The translations under genes and the position numbers were made by a program. Below, in pieces: positions 34,080 to 43,185 of a stretch of 64,000 nucleotides of DNA. The notes under the pieces are model-generated. The model worked only from the letters and a program-made list of their open reading frames with translations. It did no database searches and had not been told where the DNA came from. Location: contig CAYMIJ010000001.1 in the NCBI GenBank assembly GCA_964390465.1, positions 124,001 through 188,000 on the forward strand. The letters run 5' to 3'. Numbering within the stretch: the stretch's first letter is position 1; every line of letters begins with the position of its first letter. The stretch is from JADZAI01 sp964390465 (lineage in GTDB: Bacteria > Pseudomonadota > Alphaproteobacteria > Micropepsales > Micropepsaceae).

Positions 34080-36335
34080 TCACGAAAACACCCCGATCGG
34101 CGTGAAGCGATTGTTTTTCGGGAACCCCTTGGGCGCAAGGCGACCGGCATTGGCGCGGCCGCCGCGCCAGTCAGCCAGCTCCTTTTCGCTCCAGACCCTG
34201 TTGTTGGAGTCCTTTAGGCCCTCCTTCAGGGTGAACACCTTGGCATCGGCAAGGCGTCCGTCTTTGTATTTCTGGAGCGTCACGCCCTTGCCGCGCGCCA
34301 TCGCGGGCACTTCCGAAACCGGAAAGATCACCACTTTCCGGTTGTCGCCCGCGACGGCCAGCGTATCGCCCACAACAGGAGACACCACCATCGCCTCGTG
34401 ACCGGCTTCCACATTCAACACCTGTTTGCCCTTGCGGGTCATGGCGATGACTTCATCTTCGGCCACGATGAACCCATGACCGCTGCTTGAGGCCACCAGC
34501 AGATTGCGCCCCGGCCTGTGGACGAACAGCGCCACGATGTCGGCATCGTTTTCCAGATCAATCTGCAGACGGATCGGCTCGCCCATGCCGCGCCCGCCTG
34601 GCAGTTTATCGCCGCCCAGTGTGAAGAAGCGGCCATTGGTGGCGAAGGCGATGATCTTGTCGGTCGTTTCGGCGTGCAGGAAGAACCGTTCCTTGTCGCC
34701 TTCCTTGAACTTCAGCTCTGTGTCCGGCGCGACATGACCCTTCATGGCGCGGATCCACAATTTGTCAGAACAGATCACCGTGATCGGTTCGCGCTCGATG
34801 AAATGTTCTTCGGGCAGTTCATCGAGTGCCGGTGCATCGGCAAACTGCGTGCGGCGCGCACCCAATGCGGACTTTGGCCCGAACTGCGCCTTGATGGCCG
34901 CGATCTCGTCGCCGACCTTCTTCCATTGCGCTTCGTCGGAACCGAGCAGCTTCTTCAGCCCTGCCCCTTCTTCCTTCAGCGCCTTGTGCTCGCCACGGAT
35001 TTCCATTTCCTCAAGCTTGCGCAGTGAACGCAGGCGCATGTTGAGAATGGCGTCGGCCTGAATCTCGGACAGTTTGAAGGCGGCCATCAGCTTGGGCTTG
35101 GGCTCGTCTTCCTCGCGGATGATCTTGATGACCTTATCGAGGTTCAGGAAGGCGGCGAGATAGCCTTCCAGTATTTCGCTACGCCGCGCGATCTGCTCCA
35201 GGCGGTGGCGCGCACGGCGCTGCAACACATCACGGCGATGGTCGAGGAAAGCCTGAAGCACTTCTTTCAGGCTCATCACGCGCGGTGCGCCTTCGGCGTC
35301 CAGCACGTTCATGTTGAGCGAGAAGCGGCTTTCCAGTTCCGTCTGCCGGAACAACTGCTCCATCATCAGCTCCGGATCAACCGTGCGGCTTTTCGGCTCC
35401 AGCACGATACGGATGTCTTCGGCGCTTTCATCGCGTACATCTTCCAGAAGCGGCAGCTTCTTTTCGCTCAACAAGGCGGCGATGCGCTCGATCAGCTTCG
35501 ACTTCTGCACCTGATAGGGGATTTGATCGACCACCACGATCCAGGTGCCGCGCGCACCTTCCTCCTTGTGCCAGCGCGCCCGTGTGCGGAACCCGCCGCG
35601 TCCGGTGCGATAGGCTTCCGCCATCGCTTCGCGGCTTTCCACGATGATGCCGCCGGTCGGAAAATCCGGCCCCTTGATATAGTTCAGAACCGTATCATCG
35701 CGGGCGGCAGGCGTTTTGATGAGATGCGCCAGCGCATCGCAGATCTCGCTGACATTATGCGGCGGAATGGAAGTCGCCATGCCCACCGCAATGCCGGCCG
35801 AGCCATTGGCCAGCAGGTTGGGGAACGCCGCCGGCATCACCACCGGCTCATCGCCCTCCTGATTATAGGTGGGGCGATAATCGACGGCGTTCTCGTCCAG
35901 CCCTTCCACCATGGACAGCGCCACGGCTGTCAGGCGGCTTTCGGTGTAACGATAGGCAGCTGCGTTATCGCCATCGACGCTGCCGAAATTGCCCTGACCA
36001 TCGACGATCGGGTAACGTACGGCGAAGTTCTGCGCGAGCCGCACCATGGCATCGTAAATCGACTGGTCGCCATGCGGGTGATATTTGCCGATCACCTCGC
36101 CCACCACGGTGGCGCTTTTCTTGAAAGGCGTTGTGGGTGAAAGGCCCAGCCGAGTCATCGCATAGAGGATGCGGCGGTGGACCGGCTTCAGCCCATCACG
36201 CACATCTGGCAGAGCGCGCGCCGTGATGGTTGAAAGCGCATAGGTGAGATAACGCTCGCCCAGCGCACGGGCCAGCGGCTCGTCGATGATCTCGTCCTCA
36301 GGGCGTGTCGGCGGAGCGGCGGGGGTGCGGGCCAT
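34080..36335 (-). CDS. parC: DNA topoisomerase IV subunit A
   Basis: 751 residues, the ParC length; GyrA would be about 900 here. The catalytic Tyr is in YRYTESRLT (Tyr130), and the breakage-reunion core begins RYLTYALSTITARALPDVRDGLKPVHRR. The C-terminal domain is the short, degenerate ParC pinwheel (VEAGHEAMVVSPVVGD). It decatenates daughter chromosomes with ParE, which is not in this window. At the quinolone-sensing position, HPHGDQSIYD has Gln91 where E. coli ParC has Ser80. Confidence 0.95.
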   Translation of the reverse strand: MARTPAAPPTRPEDEIIDEPLARALGERYLTYALSTITARALPDVRDGLKPVHRRILYAMTRLGLSPTTPFKKSATVVGEVIGKYHPHGDQSIYDAMVRLAQNFAVRYPIVDGQGNFGSVDGDNAAAYRYTESRLTAVALSMVEGLDENAVDYRPTYNQEGDEPVVMPAAFPNLLANGSAGIAVGMATSIPPHNVSEICDALAHLIKTPAARDDTVLNYIKGPDFPTGGIIVESREAMAEAYRTGRGGFRTRARWHKEEGARGTWIVVVDQIPYQVQKSKLIERIAALLSEKKLPLLEDVRDESAEDIRIVLEPKSRTVDPELMMEQLFRQTELESRFSLNMNVLDAEGAPRVMSLKEVLQAFLDHRRDVLQRRARHRLEQIARRSEILEGYLAAFLNLDKVIKIIREEDEPKPKLMAAFKLSEIQADAILNMRLRSLRKLEEMEIRGEHKALKEEGAGLKKLLGSDEAQWKKVGDEIAAIKAQFGPKSALGARRTQFADAPALDELPEEHFIEREPITVICSDKLWIRAMKGHVAPDTELKFKEGDKERFFLHAETTDKIIAFATNGRFFTLGGDKLPGGRGMGEPIRLQIDLENDADIVALFVHRPGRNLLVASSSGHGFIVAEDEVIAMTRKGKQVLNVEAGHEAMVVSPVVGDTLAVAGDNRKVVIFPVSEVPAMARGKGVTLQKYKDGRLADAKVFTLKEGLKDSNNRVWSEKELADWRGGRANAGRLAPKGFPKNNRFTPIGVFS

Positions 36336-36356
36336 GCGAATCGCAAAAGGTGGGGT

Positions 36357-37103
36357 TCACCCCGGCGATAGCGGTTCGCGTGTCACCATGTCCACATAGC
36401 GATCACGGGCGGGCGGCATGGTTTTGCCATGCGGCTCCAACACCGACTGCAACAGGAAGTGCCGGGTCAACCGGAAGCCATCGGCGATATCGTGTGGTGA
36501 TGGCGTCACCCCAGTTCCTTCGATCAGGAACCCCGGCAAAGGCAGAAGCCGCCCGGCATAGGTGCCCGCCGCATCCCGCGTCACCGCCCGTCCGGTGCGT
36601 GGCGAAACCAGCGCCAGCCCCTCGCGCGCCCCGCTGACCGCACAGACCGAAAGGTCCAGCCCGAAACCCAGTTCCTGCAACAGTCCCAGTTCCCATTTCA
36701 CGAAAATGGCAGGTGCGATGGTACCATTCCCACCGGTCAGCGCCTGAATCAGCACAGCCAGCCCCTCGGCGGCTGCCGGGTGGCTTTCACGTTCAGGCAG
36801 CACGGCAGAGCCAAGCGCCGCTGCTGCCGCAATCCCCGCCAGTGCGCGCCCTGAATCCAAGGCAAGGCTGGCATAGGCACGCAGCGGCTCGACATCGAAG
36901 CGGCCCAGATGCTCGCTCAGCCTTGCCTGCCAGGCGACACTCACCTGATTACCGGGTTGCAACATGGCGCGCCGGGTCTTGGAAAGCCCCCCTTTCACAA
37001 GGCCCATATGACGGCCGTGGTTCTCAGTCAGAACCTCCAGCACAGCATCGGTATCTCCGAAGCGGCTGGCCGAAAGAACAAAGCCCACATCCTGCCAGTC
37101 CAT
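36357..37103 (-). CDS. recO: DNA repair protein RecO
   Basis: 248 residues from the ATG at 37103 (MDWQDVGFVLSASRFGDTDAVLEVLT), the standard family start; an ATG at 37145 would add 14 unconserved residues. An N-terminal OB fold is followed by a helical domain containing ELGLLQELGFGLDLSVCAVSG. The usual four zinc Cys seen in many RecO proteins are reduced to one here, as in other alphaproteobacteria. RecO loads RecA onto SSB-coated DNA with RecR. It lies 22 bp downstream of parC in the same orientation. Confidence 0.93.
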   Translation of the reverse strand: MDWQDVGFVLSASRFGDTDAVLEVLTENHGRHMGLVKGGLSKTRRAMLQPGNQVSVAWQARLSEHLGRFDVEPLRAYASLALDSGRALAGIAAAAALGSAVLPERESHPAAAEGLAVLIQALTGGNGTIAPAIFVKWELGLLQELGFGLDLSVCAVSGAREGLALVSPRTGRAVTRDAAGTYAGRLLPLPGFLIEGTGVTPSPHDIADGFRLTRHFLLQSVLEPHGKTMPPARDRYVDMVTREPLSPG

Positions 37104-37207
37104 GCGTGGCTCAGCCCCATGTCCCTGAGCAGGAAAAACCGGCATGGTGGCGGTAATGGAATCGCATCACCGCACTCAACGCTGCGCCGCCTGCGCCGGC
37201 AACTGCC

Positions 37208-37912
37208 ATGTTTGACGCGCCCGCTGAGGCGAAGCGCCCGCGTGCCGTACGCCCGCGCGATGCCGCGACGCTCATCATCCTGCGCCGCCGCAAGGCCGGT
37301 CATGAAATCCTGATGGGCAAGCGCAGCGCAGCGCACCGTTTCATGCCGGGCAAATTCGTGTTCCCCGGCGGACGGCTGGATGCGAGCGATCTGCGCATCA
37401 GCCATGACAGTGATCTGCGGCCCGAAGTTCTGACGCGCCTTGCCCTGCATGGCGGTGAAGCCAAAGCGCGAGGCCTTGCCCGTGCGGCCATTCGCGAAAC
37501 ATTTGAGGAAGTCGGCCTTGTCCTTGGTCGCCCCTCACCACAGCGCCGCACCAGCCGCAACGATGTATGGCGGCACTTTCTTTCGCTGGGCGTAGAGCCC
37601 GATCTTTCATCGCTCGCCTATGTCGCGCGCGCCATCACCCCGCCTTTCCGCGACCGCCGCTTCGACACGCGCTTCTTCATCGCCGATGCCGAGGCGCTGC
37701 ACGATCTGCCTGAACGTCCGCGACCTGAATCGGGCGAGCTGCTGGAACTGGCCTGGGTGACACTACCGCAGGCCCGCGAACTCGACCTGCCGAACATCAC
37801 CCGCCGGGTGCTGGACGAGGTGGAAGCGCGCGCCGATGATCCGCATGCGGATAAACCCGTGCCCTTCTTCCGCTTCGCGCATGGCAAAGCGGTGTGGGAC
37901 ACCATCGGATGA
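37208..37912 (+). CDS. Nudix hydrolase
   Basis: 234 residues. The Nudix box is degenerate at its start but keeps AAIRETFEEVGLVLG, the REx2EExGU core that binds metal and pyrophosphate. The preceding RFMPGKFVFPGGRLD is typical of the family subgroup that cleaves CoA or NDP-sugar type substrates (RPP-like FPGG). The gene overlaps the next Nudix gene by 4 bp, so two related hydrolases are made from one operon. The substrate is unknown. Confidence 0.88.
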   Translation: MFDAPAEAKRPRAVRPRDAATLIILRRRKAGHEILMGKRSAAHRFMPGKFVFPGGRLDASDLRISHDSDLRPEVLTRLALHGGEAKARGLARAAIRETFEEVGLVLGRPSPQRRTSRNDVWRHFLSLGVEPDLSSLAYVARAITPPFRDRRFDTRFFIADAEALHDLPERPRPESGELLELAWVTLPQARELDLPNITRRVLDEVEARADDPHADKPVPFFRFAHGKAVWDTIG

Positions 37913-38559
37913 CCACTCCGGCGCCACCTGCAAAACCAGCAAAGCCCCGCGATGCCGCCAGCGTCGTTCTGGTGAAGCACCAGAAACAGGGTCTGCCGCT
38001 TGTCCTGATGGGTCGCCGCTCGCGCCGCGCCGCCTTCGTGCCGGATGTCTTCGTCTTTCCCGGCGGACGCGCCGAAGCACAGGATGACCGCATTGCGATT
38101 TCGGCTGCGCTGACCGCCCGGCAATCGGCTCGCATCGGTGCGGCACAGGCAGCGACCAGTCAGCTTATGGCCAGACGCCTTGCCTCAGCTGCGATCCGCG
38201 AGACATGGGAAGAAACCGGCTATCTGGTTGGCGACAGTACGGCCCAGAGTGAAACCCTAACCGCCGATCACAGCGCACTGACCTTCGCGGCGCGCGCCAT
38301 CACACCGCGCATCAGCCCCATCCGCTTTCATGCCCGCTTCTTTCTGGCCGATGGCGCAGCGCTGACAGGTGCGCCGGGCGGCTGCGGTGAACTGACCGAC
38401 CTTGCCTGGTACCCGCTTGAAGAAGCGCGACGCCTGCCGATCATCGATGTCACCGAGTTCCTGCTGAACACCCTGCCTGATCTGCTGCCAGAGGGCGCGC
38501 CCATGCCGGTCTTCACCTATCGGCGCGGCAAATCCGGCATACGCTGGGTGCAGGGATGA
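37909..38559 (+). CDS. Nudix hydrolase, second of a tandem pair
   Basis: 216 residues from the ATG overlapping the upstream stop (ATGA); an ATG at 37894 lies inside the previous gene. The box is SAAIRETWEETGYLVG. Preceding motifs MGRRSRRAAFVPDVFVFPGGRAEAQ match the neighbour, and the two proteins look like tandem paralogues that have diverged. It overlaps the MFS gene start by 4 bp, making a three-gene operon. Confidence 0.88.
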   Translation: MTTPAPPAKPAKPRDAASVVLVKHQKQGLPLVLMGRRSRRAAFVPDVFVFPGGRAEAQDDRIAISAALTARQSARIGAAQAATSQLMARRLASAAIRETWEETGYLVGDSTAQSETLTADHSALTFAARAITPRISPIRFHARFFLADGAALTGAPGGCGELTDLAWYPLEEARRLPIIDVTEFLLNTLPDLLPEGAPMPVFTYRRGKSGIRWVQG

Positions 38560-39710
38560 GCACCACGGCAGACAGTTTCACACCGCGTCAGCGCGTGCGT
38601 GGACTGATGGCAGCCTATGCCTGCGTCATCGCCACCACGGCGGCGCTGGGCCTTTCGCTCCCATTGCTGCCCCTTGGCATTGAGCGCGCTGGCTACTCCT
38701 CCACGATGAACGGGCTGTCGGGCGTGATGGGCGCGCTGGCTTTGCTGGTGACGGCCCCGTTCATTCCCGCCTGGGCGGCGCGCTTCGGCACGGTGCGTCT
38801 GCTGATCGGGTGTTTCCTGCTGGCGGCGGGGTGCATGGCGCTCTTTCCGCTGTCGCCCATTCCGCTCTGGTATGTGCTGCGCTTTCTGATGAATGCCGCC
38901 CTGCAGGGGCTCTTCATCATCAGCGAAATCTGGATCAACACACTGGCGACGGAAAAAACGCGCGGGCGGCTGATCGGCCTCTATGGCGCGCTGGCCACCG
39001 CAGGTTTTGCCGCAGGTCCGGCCATCGCCGCGCTGTTTGCGGACGGGTCGATGATCCCATTCTTCCTCGCTACCGGGGTCATTCTGGCGGGTCTCGTGCC
39101 GGTGCTGGCAGCGCGCGACCTGACGCCGCAGCCTGAACACACACCGATGAGCGGGCTGACCGCCGCGCTCATCGCCGCGCCCGTCGCGGTGCTGGCAGCG
39201 TTCTTCCATGCAGGCGCGGAAACCGCCATTGCCAGCTTCCTGCCGGTCTATGCCGTGCGCGAAGGCTGGAGCGGCCCGAACGCCATCCTGCTGATGACGG
39301 TGTTCGGGCTGGGCAATGTCATCCTGCAACTGCCCATTGGCTGGCTGGCCGACAAGATCAACCGCTATGCCGTGCTGGCCATGTGCGCAGGCGTCGGCTG
39401 TGTCTGCGGCCTCATGATACCACTGACGATCCACTATCCGGTGGGGTTGGCGCTCGTCACCTTCCTCAGCGGCGGCGCGATTATCGGCATGTACACGGTG
39501 GGTCTCACATTGGTGGGCCAGCTCTTCACCGGTGCGCGGCTGGCCCCGGCCAGCGCGGCGTTCGCAGCCACCTATGCGCTCGGCTCGATTCTGGGGCCGG
39601 GCGGCGCTGGCCTGGCCATGGACTTGGCGGGCGACGCAGGACTCGGCTGGTTCGTCGCCGGGGTGTGCTTTGTCTTTGCTATCGCTGCTTTGCGCGGCCG
39701 CCGCGCCTGA
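38556..39710 (+). CDS. MFS transporter (YcaD-like)
   Basis: 384 residues with 12 hydrophobic segments. Features of the YcaD-like group: LPLLPLGIERAGYSSTMNGLSG, RFLMNAALQGLFIISEIWIN, TRGRLIGLYGAL and a second half starting AETAIASFLPVYAV. The substrate is unknown. It overlaps the second Nudix gene by 4 bp. A hairpin and then the rpmG promoter follow. Confidence 0.85.
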   Translation: MSTTADSFTPRQRVRGLMAAYACVIATTAALGLSLPLLPLGIERAGYSSTMNGLSGVMGALALLVTAPFIPAWAARFGTVRLLIGCFLLAAGCMALFPLSPIPLWYVLRFLMNAALQGLFIISEIWINTLATEKTRGRLIGLYGALATAGFAAGPAIAALFADGSMIPFFLATGVILAGLVPVLAARDLTPQPEHTPMSGLTAALIAAPVAVLAAFFHAGAETAIASFLPVYAVREGWSGPNAILLMTVFGLGNVILQLPIGWLADKINRYAVLAMCAGVGCVCGLMIPLTIHYPVGLALVTFLSGGAIIGMYTVGLTLVGQLFTGARLAPASAAFAATYALGSILGPGGAGLAMDLAGDAGLGWFVAGVCFVFAIAALRGRRA

Positions 39711-39712
39711 AA

Positions 39713-39738
39713 GGCGGAAATCCGCCCCTTTCGGGGCT
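39713..39738 (+). terminator. Overlapping hairpins after the MFS gene
   Basis: GGCGG-AAAT-CCGCC (39713-39726) and GCCCC-TTTC-GGGGC (39725-39738) overlap by two bases and could fold alternately. They lie 3 bp after the MFS stop. The first is followed by CCTTTC, a weak T-run, so a terminator is likely but not certain. Confidence 0.45.
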
Positions 39739-39765
39739 TGACTTCAAGCCCGCGATGAGTAGTTT
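39738..39765 (+). promoter_or_regulatory. Probable rpmG promoter
   Basis: A -35 TTGACT (39738-39743) and a -10 TAGTTT (39760-39765) are separated by 16 bp. The -35 lies inside an 8-2-8 inverted repeat (GGGCTTGA-CT-TCAAGCCC). The position, about 48 bp before the rpmG ATG, fits a sigma-70-type promoter. Confidence 0.5.
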
Positions 39766-39812
39766 CCGCCGCTCGTTTTGAAGGGAGGGCCGATGCGTCG
39801 GCCCCAAGCACC

Positions 39813-39980
39813 ATGGCCAAGCCAACCACGATCAAGATTCGCCTGAACTCCTCCGGCGGCACCGGTTTCTTCTATGTTGCCAAGAAGAACACCCGCACGA
39901 TGACCGAGAAGTTCAAGGTCCGCAAATACGACCCCGTGCTGCGCAAGCATGTCGAGTTCACCGAAGGCAAGATCAAGTAA
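39813..39980 (+). CDS. rpmG: Ribosomal protein L33 (bL33)
   Basis: 55 residues: AKPTTIKIRLNSS, then GTGFFYVAKKNTRTMTEKF and KYDPVLRKHVEF. This is the zinc-free form, with no CxxC pairs. It is a standard 50S subunit protein. It is too short for ordinary ORF cut-offs. In related bacteria rpmG commonly neighbours pleD-divK; here the two are 5.5 kb apart because an exporter cluster intervenes. Confidence 0.95.
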   Translation: MAKPTTIKIRLNSSGGTGFFYVAKKNTRTMTEKFKVRKYDPVLRKHVEFTEGKIK

Positions 39981-39995
39981 GCCTTCGCGTTCCCA

Positions 39996-40040
39996 CGCAT
40001 ACAAAAAAGGCCGGGCGCACTGCCCGGCCTTTTTGTTTGC
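39996..40040. repeat. Left 45-bp direct repeat, containing the rpmG terminator
   Basis: This segment and 45452-45496 match at 44 of 45 positions, in the same orientation. It holds a rho-independent terminator: a 13-bp stem (40004-40016 with 40022-40034), a 5-base loop, and A- and T-runs that make it work in both directions. It ends rpmG on the plus strand and the exporter permease gene on the minus strand. The identity extends beyond the stem on both sides (CGCATAC, GTTTGC), so the two copies share descent. Confidence 0.9.
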
Positions 40041-40054
40041 CGCTAACCACCGCT

Positions 40055-41260
40055 CTACGATTTCGCCGCTAGGGCCGGTGAGGCCTTGGCCGCACGGCGC
40101 GACAGAACCGCGCCCAGCGTCAGCCCAGTGGCAAGGCCAAGACCAATCGCCATCCCTGTGACCATGAGCGAAGGTTGGAACGGCCAGCCCCAGAATGTTG
40201 AGGCGACGACACCCAGCACCAACCCTGCCAGCAAGCCGATCAGCCCGCCGGCCAGACCCAACAAGGCATGCTCGGCCATGAACTGCACCACAATGTCTTT
40301 AGGCCGCGCCCCGACACTCATCCTGAGTGCAATCTCGCGCTGACGGGCCAGCGTCGCGCCCGATGCCACTGCGCCATAGCCGATAATGCCTGCAATCAAC
40401 GTCACCGCCGTCAGCGTCAGCAGCAGCCGACTCAGCAGATTGCGCTGCGCCAGCTGTTCCTTGGCGGGGGCCAGTGGATCTTCATATTCAAATGGCGAGG
40501 GGCGCGATTGCGGCACGCCGCGCGCCTTGCGCAGCACAACATCAGTCCGCACCTTGGCGTCCAGCATGTCAGTGCCTTCCTTGAAGAACAGCGTCATCTG
40601 GTCGATATCGTCAGGCGAGACATTTTCCGTGGAGAGATAATAACGGCGCGCGGTAGCGAACGGCGCGATGATGGCGCCCGCATAGCGCCGCGCCGGGCGC
40701 GATCGCGGCTCGCCCAGAATACCCACGACCTTGCAGTTGGCGCCGCCCACCCTGAGTGAAGTATCGAGCAGCGCCTTGCCACCCAGCTGCTCCGCCAGAT
40801 CAGCCCCAACCAAGCATTCGCGGCCCAGCGATGATGTCTGCTCATCGCTCAGCATCTTGCCTGCCGCCACAGGCGTATCCAGCTCGCGCTGATAATCGCC
40901 CATGACGCCGTAGACAAAGACGCGCTTGTATTCGCTGTCGTGCTGGATGTCGGTTATACCGAACGCCCACGAGGCGGTGGACTGAATGCCCTCCACCCTT
41001 TCCATCACCAGTGCCAGATTGGCCTTGCTGGGTGGCACGGGCATGCCGTCATCGAAGTTCATGGCGCTGCGCACAACCAGCGCGCGGGCATAATCGCCAA
41101 AAGCCAGCCGCTCGATCTGATACGAAAATCCGTTCAGGATGGTCGCGGAAAGAACCACCGCAGTCACACCCGCCGCAAGTGCGCCGATCTGGGCCAGCGT
41201 GCGCGAGGGCGTGCTGGTTGTTGCCCACCACACTGACCTGATTGTGTCTGCGGTTTTCAT
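40055..41260 (-). CDS. ABC transporter permease, FtsX/MacB-like
   Basis: 401 residues with an N-terminal membrane segment (TRTLAQIGALAAGVTAVVLSATIL), a large periplasmic domain (about 45-270), and three C-terminal spans (LLLTLTAVTLIAGIIGYGAVASGATLARQREIALRMSVGA region, in which RQREIALRMSVGA is the FtsX-type coupling loop). This is the four-helix layout of MacB/LolC/FtsX permeases, but no ATPase domain is fused; the next gene upstream supplies it. It is last in the exporter operon, 3 bp after the ATPase gene. Confidence 0.88.
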   Translation of the reverse strand: MKTADTIRSVWWATTSTPSRTLAQIGALAAGVTAVVLSATILNGFSYQIERLAFGDYARALVVRSAMNFDDGMPVPPSKANLALVMERVEGIQSTASWAFGITDIQHDSEYKRVFVYGVMGDYQRELDTPVAAGKMLSDEQTSSLGRECLVGADLAEQLGGKALLDTSLRVGGANCKVVGILGEPRSRPARRYAGAIIAPFATARRYYLSTENVSPDDIDQMTLFFKEGTDMLDAKVRTDVVLRKARGVPQSRPSPFEYEDPLAPAKEQLAQRNLLSRLLLTLTAVTLIAGIIGYGAVASGATLARQREIALRMSVGARPKDIVVQFMAEHALLGLAGGLIGLLAGLVLGVVASTFWGWPFQPSLMVTGMAIGLGLATGLTLGAVLSRRAAKASPALAAKS

Positions 41261-41263
41261 GGC

Positions 41264-41932
41264 TCAGTGCACCACGCGGCCATGCTCAAGCCGCATGACA
41301 GTATCGGCCGCCTGCATGAGGCGCGGATCATGGCTTGAACAGATCACATAACGCCCGGCCGCGGCCTCTGACAGAAGCAGCGCGATCATGCTGTCGCCAT
41401 TTTCCCGGTCCAGCGAGGCCGTTGGCTCATCACAGATCAGCACGCGCGGGTTCGTGACCATCGCGCGTGCAAACCCGGCGCGCTGACGTTCGCCGCCCGA
41501 AAGTGTATCGACACTGGCGCTCAGGCGATGACCAAGACCCACACGGCTGATGACCTCCTGCACCATGGCGCGTCGGGCAGATGTATCCATCTCACGATAG
41601 ACCAGAGGCAGCTCGATATTGTCTGTCAGTGCCATGCGCGGAATAAGCCCCGCATCCTGAAACAGGAAGCCGATGTTCAGGCTGCGATGCGCGGCGGCAG
41701 CATTGGCATCAAGGTTTGAAACGACTTGCCCTTCAAGGCTCAGCGCGCCCGCTGACGGATCATCCAGAACCCCCAGAAGATTGAGCAGAGTTGATTTGCC
41801 ACAGCCCGATGGCCCGCACACGACGAACAGTTTTCCGGGGCCTATCGAAAACGACACATCATGAAGTGCCGTTACCGGCCCGGTCGGCGTTTCAAAGATG
41901 CGGGTCAGGCCAGTGGCTTCGATCATCGTCAC
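41264..41932 (-). CDS. ABC transporter ATPase, MacB/LolD type
   Basis: 222 residues. Walker A is GPSGCGKS (near residue 38-45), the signature is LSGGERQRAGFARAM, Walker B is VLICDEPTASLD and the H-loop is CSSHDPRLM. These match the LolD/MacB ATPase group. It pairs with the permease (3-bp gap) and overlaps the first adaptor gene by 4 bp (41929-41932), so the three work together as a MacAB-like exporter. Confidence 0.93.
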   Translation of the reverse strand: MTMIEATGLTRIFETPTGPVTALHDVSFSIGPGKLFVVCGPSGCGKSTLLNLLGVLDDPSAGALSLEGQVVSNLDANAAAAHRSLNIGFLFQDAGLIPRMALTDNIELPLVYREMDTSARRAMVQEVISRVGLGHRLSASVDTLSGGERQRAGFARAMVTNPRVLICDEPTASLDRENGDSMIALLLSEAAAGRYVICSSHDPRLMQAADTVMRLEHGRVVH

Positions 41933-43152
41933 ATCTGCGGCTTGGTGTCGCCGGTAATCACCACATCGCCGGGCGAAAGACCTTCTGTCACTTCCACATA
42001 TTCATCGGTCTCGCCGCCGATCTTGATTTCGCGACGCAGCCAGTGGCCATCCTGAAGCACGAAGACGAGGTTCAATCCCTTGCTGAATATCCAGCCAGCT
42101 TCGGCATTGACCAGAGTGTTTTGGGTGATCGGCCTGTCCCGCGCTTTCAGTCTGGCCAGAAGTTCAGGCGGCAATTCAGGCGTATAATCTGGCGGCGCAT
42201 AATAGATCGCAGCGACGGGAATACGCAGGACCGAGCGTGCGTTGGCGCGCACGAGCTCAACGGCAGCGGTCATGCCGGAAAACAATCTGTTCCCAAAGTT
42301 CTCAACCGAGATCACCGCCGGATAGGAAACAAAACGGCCATTCTTCACGGGCGCATGTTCAAGTCGTTCCAGCGAGGCCCTGAATGGTGCATCCGGATAA
42401 GCGTCCGCCTTCACAAAGACCTTCATATCCGGCTGAACGCGGCGCACATCGGATTCTGAAATAAGGGCTGTCACCTGCATCTTGTCGAGCGTGTTGCCAA
42501 TCAGGAACGCCGATTCCTTGTCGGCCGGTGCAACGGTTTGCCCAACCCTCAGATTGATCCCGATCACCACGCCTTCACGCGGTGCTGTGATGGCATAGAG
42601 CTTGGACTTCGCCACGGCGAGATCATGCTGCGCCTCGGCATTGCGCGCATCGGCCTCGGCCCGCTCAAGTGATGCCTTCGCCTGCTGAAGCTGCAATTTC
42701 AGTTTCTCAAGTGATGCAGCGCTCTTGACCCCTGACCTTGCCAGTTCTTCCTGCGCTGCAAGGTCAGCTGCAATCTGCTTCATGCCGGCGCTGGCTTCAT
42801 CGACATGTGCCTTGGCGGAATCCGCCGCCGCCCGTGCGGCGCGCACATCCGCTGCATCATTGGGGTCGCGCAACTCTGCGAGGATCTGGCCGTTGGTCAC
42901 CGTATCATTGGGCTTCACCAGAATAGTGGCGACCGTGCCAGTCGCAGCAGCCCGCACCTCAACCTGACCAACGGCCTCCAATGTTCCAACTGCGGGCACA
43001 ATATCCCGCACGTCACCAATCTCGGCGACCGCCGTCTTGTATTTTCCATCGCCCCCGTCTGACGCGCTACCGCCATTCGGCGAGCAGGCAGAAGACAAAA
43101 CTACAAGAGCCAGAATGAATGGAAACTCAGCGCCAGTTCGCACCTTCATCAT
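41929..43152 (-). CDS. Periplasmic adaptor (MacA/HlyD family), lipoprotein, copy 1
   Basis: 407 residues. The N-terminus has a lipoprotein-like signal (ALVVLSSACSPNGG). The adaptor core begins YKTAVAEIGDVRDIVPAVG, with GTVATILVKPNDTV as the lipoyl half-motif, a long helical hairpin (about 105-190) and a beta-barrel. The C-terminus ends EGLSPGDVVITGDTKPQM, identical to that of the second adaptor at 44069-45286. Two adjacent start codons (43152, 43149) exist; AAGG just before them is a poor Shine-Dalgarno. It overlaps the ATPase gene. Confidence 0.9.
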   Translation of the reverse strand: MMKVRTGAEFPFILALVVLSSACSPNGGSASDGGDGKYKTAVAEIGDVRDIVPAVGTLEAVGQVEVRAAATGTVATILVKPNDTVTNGQILAELRDPNDAADVRAARAAADSAKAHVDEASAGMKQIAADLAAQEELARSGVKSAASLEKLKLQLQQAKASLERAEADARNAEAQHDLAVAKSKLYAITAPREGVVIGINLRVGQTVAPADKESAFLIGNTLDKMQVTALISESDVRRVQPDMKVFVKADAYPDAPFRASLERLEHAPVKNGRFVSYPAVISVENFGNRLFSGMTAAVELVRANARSVLRIPVAAIYYAPPDYTPELPPELLARLKARDRPITQNTLVNAEAGWIFSKGLNLVFVLQDGHWLRREIKIGGETDEYVEVTEGLSPGDVVITGDTKPQM

Positions 43153-43185
43153 CCTTACAAAGACGACACACCAACCCGAGAAACT

